DNA from: Sulfuricurvum sp.
Lineage (GTDB): Bacteria; Campylobacterota; Campylobacteria; Campylobacterales; Sulfurimonadaceae
Length of the DNA: 45,835 nucleotides
Direction: 5' to 3'
NCBI GenBank assembly: GCA_028718525.1
Contig: JAQULP010000016.1
Location: 1 to 45,835 of the forward strand
Part shown: positions 23,316 through 31,455 of the stretch, one piece after another
Numbering within the stretch: position 1 is the first letter of the stretch
Layout of the letters: each line of letters opens with the position of its first letter
The notes under the pieces: generated by a model
Databases searched by the model: none
Told to the model about the DNA's origin: nothing
The model's input: the letters and a program-made list of their open reading frames with translations, nothing else
Position numbers and translations under genes: made by a program

Positions 23316-24257
23316 ATGATACGAGCAAAACTCACTGCAGCGGCATTGGTGGCGATTGTCGGCTTGGGCAATAGCGCTTACGGCGGTGTCGAAGTGGCCG
23401 CATGCTGTGATTCCCGAGGCTATTGCGGCTATAAGATCGGTAGCTCGTGGGAAGATACCCATAACGGTGAACGGTACCATTGCCAATGTACTTCCGGCGG
23501 AGGATCGTGCAGCGCTTCGGGATCAAGCGGAGGGATCATGGGAAAATCATCCTCAGGCGGCAGGTTAAATGAAAACGAAATGATTAAAAACCAGATTATT
23601 CAAGGGACTCTGAGTGAAATATTGCGCATGGGAAATGCGAAGCCAAAAGGGGTCTCTCCCGATGCGGGGATGAGTGCTTCGGACATAGCGCAACTGCAAC
23701 AGCAACAGCTGCGTACCCAGCAAGCATCTTCCGCCGCCTTTCATCAGAATAAGGAGAAATTGCAACGGGAGATGAAAGGCTCATCTCCCCTCGAAGGGGG
23801 GCTGAAAAAAGGGACATCGGCCGTGACCGAGAGTAGCGTCCGTGCTCAGGCAAAAGAAGAGACGTTTAAGGCACTTAAGCAGCTCAGCTGCAGTGCTTAT
23901 CGAAGTCTTCAAAGTGCCAAAGAGGCCTCTTCGATGACACCACCTGCATCGGCTGCAGCGGAAGACTCCCTCAGCCGTGCGGCTTTATCGGCCAACGAAA
24001 GTATGCAAGGCCCGTGTCCCGAAGTTTCCATGTTTATTCCCGAAAATCCTCCTCCGATAGAAAAAAATCCTCAGGTTCAAGGGTATGCGTATCTGTATCA
24101 GAAAACCAGTGGTTTAAGGAACACAGTAATCGAAAAACAAAAAATCGGGGAGAGTATCGAAGCGGAAAAGGAGACTATCCGCTTATGGGAGATCATGTAT
24201 AATGAAATAAGCATTCACCCTGAAACGGCTGATTCATGGATCAAAAAAATGGAGTGA
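23316..24257 (+). CDS. Exported Cys-rich, Gln/Ser-rich unknown protein
   Basis: The start has an AAGGAAGA ribosome binding site. A signal peptide (1-22) precedes a short Cys-rich head (CCDSRGYCGYKIG and YHCQCTSGGGSC, about 29-67), then a Gly/Ser linker and a long low-complexity helical region with a Gln run (LQQQQLRTQQ). Two isolated Cys occur later (LSCSAY, GPCPEV). The C-terminal 60 residues form a helical domain (EKQKIGESIEAEKETIRLWE). I recognise no family. The gap to the TPR-PDZ gene is only 3 bp, so the pair forms an operon of exported proteins. Confidence 0.7.
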   Translation: MIRAKLTAAALVAIVGLGNSAYGGVEVAACCDSRGYCGYKIGSSWEDTHNGERYHCQCTSGGGSCSASGSSGGIMGKSSSGGRLNENEMIKNQIIQGTLSEILRMGNAKPKGVSPDAGMSASDIAQLQQQQLRTQQASSAAFHQNKEKLQREMKGSSPLEGGLKKGTSAVTESSVRAQAKEETFKALKQLSCSAYRSLQSAKEASSMTPPASAAAEDSLSRAALSANESMQGPCPEVSMFIPENPPPIEKNPQVQGYAYLYQKTSGLRNTVIEKQKIGESIEAEKETIRLWEIMYNEISIHPETADSWIKKME

Positions 24258-24260
24258 AAA

Positions 24261-25418
24261 ATGGGAATAAATCTTGGAAAAATAGTGATTTTGGCTGCGT
24301 TGAGTACAACGATGGCATGGGGTGAAGTGGTTTCAGATGAGGCGCGCCGTTATTTTGACCGCGGATTAGCCGCGGTTGAGATGGCTAAATCGGTTGAAGA
24401 TTATCAAATCGCTATCGATGAATTTGAAAAGGCGATTGCACTGGCGCCTGAGTGGGGGGATTTGTATTATAACCTTGCGATGATCCAGGAAAAAAAACAG
24501 CAGTATGATGAAGCGATGGCCAATTTTAAAAAATACCTCATGCTATCCCCTAACGCACCGGATGCTTCCGCCGTTAAGAGCATGATTAATAAGCTTGAAT
24601 TCCGTCAGGAGTTTCAGGCCAAACAGCAAAAACTTTCCGGAATTTGGGTGGAATCGGATGGAACCCCTTTTTCCGTGACTATGGAGGGAAACCGTATTGA
24701 TCTCCGGACCAATCGGCGTAATTTGTCCGGGGATATCGATGAATATTACGGTCCGGGGCTCGGATCGATGAAGGTTCCGACAACGGCCGTCGAGACGATG
24801 GCTTTTCATCTGGAACGCAAAGGGGATGCCCTCAGCGGTACCTGGGAAACAAAAGAGACGCAGGTTGAACAGTGTACCGTACCTAAACAAGGGGGTAATG
24901 TTGAGGGAACAATGTATGAAAAAGGGGGACACATGGTGTTAACCCTGCAGCGTCCGAAACTGAAAGTCTTTTATGCTTCCCCTTTTCCCCTCTCGTTTGA
25001 GACCAAAGACAGCTGTCGAGAGGTTACGGTGATTGAGCAACGAAATCTGACGATGGGATTTGACGGCCCGCTCTCTTCCGGAGGGATCGGCGCGGAAGTC
25101 TCAACGATGTACGTTCCCGGACTGGTCTTTCCCGAATACGGATGGACAGGGCATTTGAGCATTAATTCTCTTGCTCGCGAATCTGAGGGTAACGGTGCCG
25201 GATTGATGGTTGGGGATGAGATCTTGGCGATCGACGGAATCTCGGTCAATGCGATCAAAGGAAATGAAGCGTTTCGTCTTCTGCGGGGAGAAGTCGGGAG
25301 TGAAATAGAATTACGGGTGAAACATAAAGATGCGAAAGAGAGCGTTCTGATCCGATTTAAAAGGGTTCCCGTCAGCACGGAATTCCCTAAAGAGCCGCGG
25401 CAGGTTTGGTTCAATTGA
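24261..25418 (+). CDS. Exported TPR-PDZ protein
   Basis: A signal peptide (1-21) is followed by about two tetratricopeptide repeats (about 38-105; IDEFEKAIALAPEWGDLYYNLAMI is the clearest). A beta-rich domain follows (about 120-240; LSGIWVESDGTPFSVT, LSGTWETKETQ), resembling a lipocalin-like or extracellular ligand domain. A C-terminal PDZ domain (about 300-375) contains GNGAGLMVGDEILAIDGISV. TPR and PDZ domains bind proteins or peptide ends; no protease active site is present. It likely works in the periplasm with the Cys-rich protein encoded 3 bp upstream. Function is unknown. Confidence 0.78.
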   Translation: MGINLGKIVILAALSTTMAWGEVVSDEARRYFDRGLAAVEMAKSVEDYQIAIDEFEKAIALAPEWGDLYYNLAMIQEKKQQYDEAMANFKKYLMLSPNAPDASAVKSMINKLEFRQEFQAKQQKLSGIWVESDGTPFSVTMEGNRIDLRTNRRNLSGDIDEYYGPGLGSMKVPTTAVETMAFHLERKGDALSGTWETKETQVEQCTVPKQGGNVEGTMYEKGGHMVLTLQRPKLKVFYASPFPLSFETKDSCREVTVIEQRNLTMGFDGPLSSGGIGAEVSTMYVPGLVFPEYGWTGHLSINSLARESEGNGAGLMVGDEILAIDGISVNAIKGNEAFRLLRGEVGSEIELRVKHKDAKESVLIRFKRVPVSTEFPKEPRQVWFN

Positions 25419-25425
25419 TCGTTTT

Positions 25426-27069
25426 TTAGGTACGAAATTTTTGCAGTTTCTGGTTCAGATCGACGGTGTTGGCGTCCAGACCGTGGGCAACGTTCGTGAT
25501 CTCCGAAATACTGAGGGTATTGGAGGAGGCGATGGCGTTGATCGAATCGATTTTTGAGGAGATAAGATGTATTCCCTCCCGTAGCTCTTGAAGACCGCGG
25601 GTTGCGTCATGAATCCCCTCGGCGGCAACCTCCATGAGTGACGATGAGGTTTGGATCATCCTTTGAACCTCTTCGGAATTTTGGGAGACGATATGGATTG
25701 CATTAGCCGATTTATCCATGTTTTGGCTGGTATTGGAAATCGCTCCGACGATGGTGTTGATCGTCGTATTGATCTGCGATAGGCTCTCCTGCGTCCGTTC
25801 GGCAAGTTTGCGCACTTCATCGGCAACGACGGCAAACCCTCTCCCGTGCTCTCCCGCCCGGGCCGCTTCGATAGCCGCATTGAGGGCCAGAAGGTTGGTC
25901 TGATCGGCAATGTCCCCGATGATATCCAGAACCCCTTTGACCTCCTGTGCCCGTGACGAAAGATGGCGAAGATCGTCCGAGAGGATTTTTTGGGTTTGGG
26001 CTACCGCTTGTATTTCGTTGTTCATGCGGACAATGTGTTCGTTGGCATGGGTCAGATGGGAGGACGCGGTGGTGATTTGTTCGTCACTCTCCTGGGACGT
26101 TGCCGTGGAGGTCTGAACAATCGTTTGGAGGGTAACGATTTGGGTATGGGTATGGGAGATATCGGCAGCGCTGGTTTCAAGGCGGTTGCGGATGACGCCG
26201 CAGACACGGTTGAGTTCCAGCGCCGATGAGATGCTGTCATTGGAAGAGCCTTTCATCCCCCCGACCATTTTTTGAAGTTCTTCCATGGAATCGTTCATGT
26301 TTTTTGCCGCTGTGGCCAGTTCATCTTCCCCCTGCGCTTCAATTCGGTGGAGGAGATCTCCGGATCGGAGATGATGGGTGCTCTGGGTGATATTGGCAAT
26401 TTTTTTCAGTAGATCGCGTATGATAAAGTGTAAAACGATATAGACGCAGATCATCCCCAAGGGGAGGGTGATCGCGATCAAAACAAGTGTCTGTCTGAAC
26501 TCTTTTTGGGCCTCGAGATAGAGGGCCTGCGCGTTCGAAATTTGAAGTTCGATCAGTTGATCCAGCTGTGCGTCGGCCGGAGTGAGGGTAAAGGGAAAAT
26601 CGCTTGAGATCAGATCGTGCAGCCCCATAATATCTTTGGCCGCCACCGTTTTTTCCAGCAGGGTAATCGACCGGTCCGCGCGCTCCAGCACCTCTTGGGC
26701 CTCCGGGAGCATTTTCGCTTCCTTGTCGGTGATTGAGCCTTGGGTATAGTTTTTCCATTGTTCGTTCAAATGGGTGTGGGCGGCTTGAATTTTTTTCGAA
26801 ACATCGTCGAAATCGCCGACCCCTTCGGAGAGGTCGGTAGCGGTTTTTAGAATTTCCTGATCGATGGCATTTTTACAGGAGCGGAGGTTTTGCAGCGGTT
26901 GCAGACTCCGCGCATGGATCGTCTCCAAAGAGTTGTTGGATAAGAACATGCCGGTGATACCGATGGCGATGGCGATAATCGCGACCAATTGGGTAAGAAC
27001 GACGATAAGGGTGATTTTTTGACGGATTGAGAGACGCGATAGCAGAGAGACCGATGTGTGTAAAACCAT
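25426..27069 (-). CDS. Methyl-accepting chemotaxis protein
   Basis: The ATG at 27069 is preferred over 27075 because AAGG lies at better spacing. Residues 1-18 are cytoplasmic, then come a first transmembrane helix (about 19-42), a periplasmic four-helix-bundle type sensor (about 43-190), a second helix (about 193-217), HAMP (216-268) and the signalling domain. The hairpin tip motif [39 protein letters not shown] is intact, so it can couple to CheA and CheW. It has no C-terminal CheR-tether pentapeptide. Ligand unknown. It sits alone, convergent with the TPR-PDZ gene. Confidence 0.93.
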   Translation of the reverse strand: MVLHTSVSLLSRLSIRQKITLIVVLTQLVAIIAIAIGITGMFLSNNSLETIHARSLQPLQNLRSCKNAIDQEILKTATDLSEGVGDFDDVSKKIQAAHTHLNEQWKNYTQGSITDKEAKMLPEAQEVLERADRSITLLEKTVAAKDIMGLHDLISSDFPFTLTPADAQLDQLIELQISNAQALYLEAQKEFRQTLVLIAITLPLGMICVYIVLHFIIRDLLKKIANITQSTHHLRSGDLLHRIEAQGEDELATAAKNMNDSMEELQKMVGGMKGSSNDSISSALELNRVCGVIRNRLETSAADISHTHTQIVTLQTIVQTSTATSQESDEQITTASSHLTHANEHIVRMNNEIQAVAQTQKILSDDLRHLSSRAQEVKGVLDIIGDIADQTNLLALNAAIEAARAGEHGRGFAVVADEVRKLAERTQESLSQINTTINTIVGAISNTSQNMDKSANAIHIVSQNSEEVQRMIQTSSSLMEVAAEGIHDATRGLQELREGIHLISSKIDSINAIASSNTLSISEITNVAHGLDANTVDLNQKLQKFRT

Positions 27070-27132
27070 GAACATACCTTGTAAAAAGTACGCAAGTATA
27101 GATTTTGATGGTTACGATACGATCACAGCACT

Positions 27133-27612
27133 CTAGTAAAGGGTACGGTCCTCTTTTTGGTTCCAGCGGGCAAAGAGCTCACGGCCTTGAGCGTTGTCGA
27201 GCATTTGCAGATCGAGCGCCTCTTTGGGATTTTTCAAAAAGGTATGGAATTTTTCATCGTCAAATCCCCCCTCGGCCGCATCCGCTTCGGTGGCTCCGTA
27301 ATAGACGGTCGGGATTCTCGCCCACAAAATAGCCCCCATACACATGGGGCAAGGATAGCAGGTCGTGTACAAAACACAGTCGGAGAGATCGAAACGTCCC
27401 AAATTCCGGGATGCTTTTCGGATCGCATTGATTTCGGCATGGGCCGTAGGGTCGTTGGTAAGGAGCACTTCGTTATGCGCCGCGGCAATGATCTCTTCGT
27501 TGCGGACGATGAGGGCACCGAAGGGGCCGCCATGGTTGTGCTCCATTCCGAAAACGGCTTCATCATGGGCAATCTGCATCATCGGATCGGGTTGATTAGA
27601 GCAAGATGACAC
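27133..27612 (-). CDS. Guanine-deaminase-like nucleoside/base deaminase
   Basis: This 159-residue cytidine-deaminase-fold enzyme has the zinc site H58-A-E60 (NDPTAHAEINAIRKA) and C88-x2-C91 (CYPCPMCMGAILWAR). The FDDEKF and DAAEGGF segments near the C-terminus match GuaD-type guanine deaminases of Bacillus more closely than the tRNA adenosine deaminase TadA. It would convert guanine to xanthine. It is the last gene of the operon after the diiron protein and the diguanylate cyclase, overlapping the cyclase by 17 bp. Whether guanine turnover connects to GTP or c-di-GMP metabolism is speculation. Confidence 0.85.
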   Translation of the reverse strand: MSSCSNQPDPMMQIAHDEAVFGMEHNHGGPFGALIVRNEEIIAAAHNEVLLTNDPTAHAEINAIRKASRNLGRFDLSDCVLYTTCYPCPMCMGAILWARIPTVYYGATEADAAEGGFDDEKFHTFLKNPKEALDLQMLDNAQGRELFARWNQKEDRTLY

Positions 27613-28306
27613 GGTTTCGTCCCTCCTCTTTGGCTTGATAGAGCGCTTCGTCTACACGGAGCAAAAGGGTATCGTGGGTATCCTCTTCACGCACTTCGCT
27701 AAGGCCGATGGAACAGGTGATATGCCCCGCTACCGGATGGGTGTATTGTTCAACGAGCCGACGCAATGCTTCCGAACGCAATAGGGCCTGATACCCGGTA
27801 CAATTGTCATAAATGGCGATAAACTCTTCGCCCCCCCATCGTGCGAATACGTCCCCCTGGCGGATATTGTCCGAAACAATTTGCGTAAAATCGATGAGCA
27901 CTTCGTCCCCGGCGACATGGCCGTAGGTATCGTTGACCTTTTTGAAAAAATCGATGTCGAAAAAAGCGATTGACATCGGAACGGCGGTCCGTTTAAGCTC
28001 TTTGATCTTTTGTTCCAACAGAATATTGAATTTCATCCGGTTGTTGATTTTGGTCAGATGATCGGTGGAGGCGAGGATACTGAGCTGTTCAAGCGATTCG
28101 TACAATTCGCGGGTACGCTCTTCGATCCGCTGTTCCAAGCCGTCGTTGAGCTCTTTGAGCTGCCGTTCTTTCTCTTTGAGCGTATCCATGGTTTGATTGA
28201 GCTGGGTGCGCAACCGCTCCTCTTGTTTTCTCGATTCGCCCATAAGTTTGATTTGACGCTCTAAAACGGCTATTTTTTTGATGTATTCGCTGCACTCTTC
28301 AGCCAT
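27596..28306 (-). CDS. Soluble diguanylate cyclase (coiled coil + GGDEF)
   Basis: The N-terminal third (about 1-70) is a charged coiled coil (KEKERQLKELNDGLEQRI). The C-terminal GGDEF domain has an intact active motif GGEEF and, five residues ahead, an RQGD product-inhibition site. It has no EAL domain or membrane segment. It would make c-di-GMP from GTP when dimerised through the coiled coil. The gene starts 9 bp after the metallo-beta-lactamase-fold diiron protein, so that protein is a likely oxygen or redox sensor that controls it. AAAGGG serves as ribosome binding site. Confidence 0.9.
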   Translation of the reverse strand: MAEECSEYIKKIAVLERQIKLMGESRKQEERLRTQLNQTMDTLKEKERQLKELNDGLEQRIEERTRELYESLEQLSILASTDHLTKINNRMKFNILLEQKIKELKRTAVPMSIAFFDIDFFKKVNDTYGHVAGDEVLIDFTQIVSDNIRQGDVFARWGGEEFIAIYDNCTGYQALLRSEALRRLVEQYTHPVAGHITCSIGLSEVREEDTHDTLLLRVDEALYQAKEEGRNRVILL

Positions 28307-28315
28307 AAGAGCCCT

Positions 28316-29101
28316 TTAGCCCAAATCGGCATAGACGATATCCAAGCCGCATCGGAGGTTTTTGAGATAATGGAGGGCCAGAGGGACATCTTTTTCGGCA
28401 AAAATGGAGCCGTGCTGGGGGAGAATCCCCTCAATCCTGATTCCGTCAAGCCGACGGACAAATCCGCGTGCGGCAATATTGGAGGCCATATAATCGACGT
28501 GAAACAGATCCATGTTGAGCTTATGAATCTCAAAATCGTCGCTTACCAACTGCCAGTCGGTATCGAGTGCCGCCCAGATATCTCCGAAGAACAGGAGCTG
28601 CGACGTCTCATCATAGGTGGTAAACGCACCCGGAAAATGGAGGAAAGGGGCTTCGATAAAACGGAGTTTATGCCCGTTTGCGAAACGGTATTCAAAGGTA
28701 TCGGAGATGTCGTAAAAGCGGTAATCGCTCCGGCCGTAGTGGGGGAGGAGGACGTTGGTGCGGGGGGATGAGATGACCAATAAATCGGGATTAAGTTCAA
28801 GCCAATCGATCATCGACGCGGAGACGTCGGGGTCTTGATGACATAAGATAATCCCCCCGATTTTTGTGGGATCGATGATTTGTCCTACACGGCTTTTGAC
28901 TTGATCAAAATATTGGCGGCTCCCCGGATCGACGAGGAGATACTCTTCGCCTGAACGGATAAGATAGACATTGCATCGAAAAGCGGTCTCTTCTTCGATT
29001 CCGAGCCAATAGATCTGGTGCTCTCCCGATTCATACAAGAGGGTCGGCTCCTCCAGCGTGATCATTTCCCCACGATAGCTTTCGATTAAATTGTTACTCA
29101 T
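28316..29101 (-). CDS. Metallo-beta-lactamase-fold diiron (oxygen-sensor-like) protein
   Basis: The fold is that of flavodiiron proteins without the flavodoxin domain. Metal ligands in order are H88-x-D90-x-D92 (ILCHQDPDVSAS), H155 (FLHFPGA), D174 (FFGDIW) and H230 (LPQHGS). Asp 90 replaces the Glu of catalytic flavodiiron proteins, a change also seen in oxygen-binding relatives. No flavodoxin domain follows, so electron delivery for oxygen reduction is unlikely and a sensor role fits better. It is coupled to a diguanylate cyclase 9 bp downstream. I use the second of two consecutive ATGs because its spacing to AAAAGGG is better. Confidence 0.82.
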   Translation of the reverse strand: MSNNLIESYRGEMITLEEPTLLYESGEHQIYWLGIEEETAFRCNVYLIRSGEEYLLVDPGSRQYFDQVKSRVGQIIDPTKIGGIILCHQDPDVSASMIDWLELNPDLLVISSPRTNVLLPHYGRSDYRFYDISDTFEYRFANGHKLRFIEAPFLHFPGAFTTYDETSQLLFFGDIWAALDTDWQLVSDDFEIHKLNMDLFHVDYMASNIAARGFVRRLDGIRIEGILPQHGSIFAEKDVPLALHYLKNLRCGLDIVYADLG

Positions 29102-29221
29102 CATTACCCTTTTTTGTGTCTATATTTAGAATAAATCCAAATGGATCAGCTTCTCCTTAAAGGGGGAGAAACAACGCTCGCGCAAGGGGTGAATTTTCAC
29201 CACCTAAAGAACTCTTCCGGA

Positions 29222-29983
29222 TTACTCGGCGGATACCGAACACGATGGGGCAAGGAGTTCAGGGCGATATTCAAAGTGCATCGTATCGTAATGGTACCAG
29301 CGTCCCCCCCAGATAAAACCGTGCTTTTCAAAAATACGGACGATCGAGAGGGGCATGGTGTTATGGTAGCCGATACGGTCCGTTTCGGCGGTGGCTTCAT
29401 CTTTCCAGTACTGGGTTTTGGTCGGGGCCAGATCGATGGCGATTCCGAAGCTGTGCATGGAGAGCCTGTCGGTATCTTTGATAACCCGATAGGCGTATGT
29501 TGTCGCCCCTTCTGCCCAGATACGCTCTTTTTTAGGGAGGGCTGCGATCTCCTGACCTATCCGGTAGAGCTTTTTATCGACTCCGGCAATTTTGGTGACG
29601 GGGAGTTTGATCGAACCTTTAAGGGTAGGCCATTCGATCATAACGAGATTTTGTTCGACGGATGGCTGGTCTTTGCCGTAGAGGGCCTGGAAAAAGGGCT
29701 GATAGCGCAATCGTCCCGGATCAAAAAGGTACGGAGGAGGCGTCTGCTTCGCACGATAGGATTGCGCTACCTGAGTGGCAAGATCGGCGTGGTTGATTTT
29801 ATTTTCCCATGAGGTTTTGTCCCCGTCGGTACGGTAAGGGAATCGGGTGCCGTCTTTGAGAATCAGTGTGTTGTCATCTGCCGAGGCGATGAGATCGGGG
29901 TATCCTTCGACGTAGCATTGGGGATTCGCCCATGTACAAGTGATAGACAGGGCCCATACCCCTGCAAGGGTTAAAAGTCGCAT
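29222..29983 (-). CDS. Exported M15-family D-Ala-D-Ala carboxypeptidase-like enzyme
   Basis: A signal peptide (about 1-19) precedes a 230-residue domain with the zinc site of peptidase family M15: SMHSFGIAID gives H177 and D184, and WYHYDTMHFEYRP gives H236 with the catalytic Asp 233. These enzymes cut peptidoglycan stem peptides in the periplasm. The family includes VanY-type carboxypeptidases and phage endolysins. It has no cell-wall-binding repeat. The gene is followed by the diiron protein gene after 120 bp on the same strand and is probably independent. Confidence 0.85.
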   Translation of the reverse strand: MRLLTLAGVWALSITCTWANPQCYVEGYPDLIASADDNTLILKDGTRFPYRTDGDKTSWENKINHADLATQVAQSYRAKQTPPPYLFDPGRLRYQPFFQALYGKDQPSVEQNLVMIEWPTLKGSIKLPVTKIAGVDKKLYRIGQEIAALPKKERIWAEGATTYAYRVIKDTDRLSMHSFGIAIDLAPTKTQYWKDEATAETDRIGYHNTMPLSIVRIFEKHGFIWGGRWYHYDTMHFEYRPELLAPSCSVSAE

Positions 29984-30077
29984 TGTTTTCTCCTGATAGG
30001 CGGTATTTTAGCGCAACTTCGTCGAAATGGCGGGTGAAAAAATATCCCTTTTATCCTCTTTTTGAGTCATCTGGCGT

Positions 30078-30083
30078 TATAAT
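30078..30083 (+). promoter_or_regulatory. Candidate -10 box of CBS-GGDEF operon
   Basis: TATAAT lies 31 bp before the ATG at 30109, leaving a short leader with an ACAGGAGAT ribosome binding site. Confidence 0.5.
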
Positions 30084-30108
30084 AGAATACTGAAGACAGG
30101 AGATAGCT

Positions 30109-31455
30109 ATGTTTTTCCCTACCCTCGGGTTGATCGCGACCACCAAAGTAATCACGGTAGATATACACCAAACACTGCAAGAAGCGCTGGATACGATGTA
30201 TTATCACAATCATCGCAGTATTGTCGTGGTGAATAAAACCCTCCATTATATTATTTCGACGAAAGACATCATCCGTTTTAAACTGGAGAAAATCGATTTT
30301 TCCACCCCGCTTTCGCAGATCCTGCTCCGTCCCCTCCCCTCAATCGACAAAAACAGCAATATTATCATGGCATTGAACCTAACGAACGATTTGGATGAAC
30401 ATATTTGCGTCTGCAACGAAGACGGCTCTCTTTTCGGATTGGTCACCAACAGCGATATCGTCGCGAGTGTAGATCCCCAAATCGTCCTGGATACCCTTCA
30501 ACTCTCGACTATTTTCGATAAAAAATACGGTTACAAAAGTTTTAGCCCGGATACCCAGATGCTGAAGGTATTGGAGTACATGCAAAACTCCAACAGCGAT
30601 TGCGTCATTATTCAGGAGGATACGACGGCGGTGGGGATACTCACCTCAAAAGATATTTTGAGTTTTGTCGGTAGCGATATGGGTAAAGATATATGTGTCT
30701 CCGGCGTGATGAGTTCGCCGGTAGAGACGTTGAGTGAAAAAGCAACGATCAGCGAGGGGATTGAGTATCTTCGCAAACGCCATTTCAAGCGGATCGTTGC
30801 GGTGAACGATGCGGGTGAGGTGATGGGGATTGTGACGCAGCAGGACTTGATCGCCCGTACGTATCTCAAATGGTCCCAGCTGATGCAGGACCATTTTAAA
30901 CAGTTCGAAGAGATTGCCCAGATCCTTCAGCAAAAAAACCGTCACTTGACAGAGCTGGCGACCAAAGATGCATTGACGGGCATCCATAACCGCCATATGT
31001 TTGCCGAACTGTTTGCCAAAGAGTTTGCAATCTTAAAACGTGACAAGATTAAGCTCTCGCTTTTGATGATCGATTTGGACCATTTTAAAGCGGTCAATGA
31101 CACGTATGGGCATAATCTCGGAGATTACGTTTTGAAAACATTCGCCCATTTGGTGAGCTCATCGGTCCGCGAAGCCGACCTTTTTGCCCGCTGGGGGGGA
31201 GAAGAGTTCGTACTGCTTTTGAGAAATTCCGGATGTGAAGAGGGGTATGAGGTAGCGGAGAAAATTCGGAATCGTCTGGCGGAACAGGTGTTTGATGAGG
31301 TGGGGCACGTGACGTGCAGTATCGGGATCACCGAGGTGAGTGCGGATGATACACTCCAAGATGCGATCGGACGTGCCGACAATGCAATGTATACCGCGAA
31401 AAAAGAGGGGCGAAACCGCAGTGTCTCGTGTGAAGCAAAAGGGTGGAACCCATGA
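30109..31455 (+). CDS. Quadruple-CBS diguanylate cyclase
   Basis: The 448-residue cytoplasmic protein has four CBS motifs in two pairs (about 8-120 and 130-255; examples HHNHRSIVVV, FGLVTNSDIV, VGILTSKDIL, MGIVTQQDLI), a helical linker and a GGDEF domain with GGEEF at 363-367. A READ inhibition site precedes it. CBS pairs usually bind adenine nucleotides such as AMP, ADP, ATP or SAM, so c-di-GMP output may follow cell energy state. It has no membrane segment. Its stop overlaps the start of the next gene (ATGA), which has the same input region. Confidence 0.9.
   Translation: MFFPTLGLIATTKVITVDIHQTLQEALDTMYYHNHRSIVVVNKTLHYIISTKDIIRFKLEKIDFSTPLSQILLRPLPSIDKNSNIIMALNLTNDLDEHICVCNEDGSLFGLVTNSDIVASVDPQIVLDTLQLSTIFDKKYGYKSFSPDTQMLKVLEYMQNSNSDCVIIQEDTTAVGILTSKDILSFVGSDMGKDICVSGVMSSPVETLSEKATISEGIEYLRKRHFKRIVAVNDAGEVMGIVTQQDLIARTYLKWSQLMQDHFKQFEEIAQILQQKNRHLTELATKDALTGIHNRHMFAELFAKEFAILKRDKIKLSLLMIDLDHFKAVNDTYGHNLGDYVLKTFAHLVSSSVREADLFARWGGEEFVLLLRNSGCEEGYEVAEKIRNRLAEQVFDEVGHVTCSIGITEVSADDTLQDAIGRADNAMYTAKKEGRNRSVSCEAKGWNP

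Noticed and set aside
22827-23486. A 219-codon minus-strand frame
   Set aside because: It is antisense to the ArsC-like gene and the start of the Cys-rich gene, and has no family features.
29141-29812. A 223-codon plus-strand frame
   Set aside because: It is antisense to the M15 peptidase with its full zinc site and shows no domain of its own.
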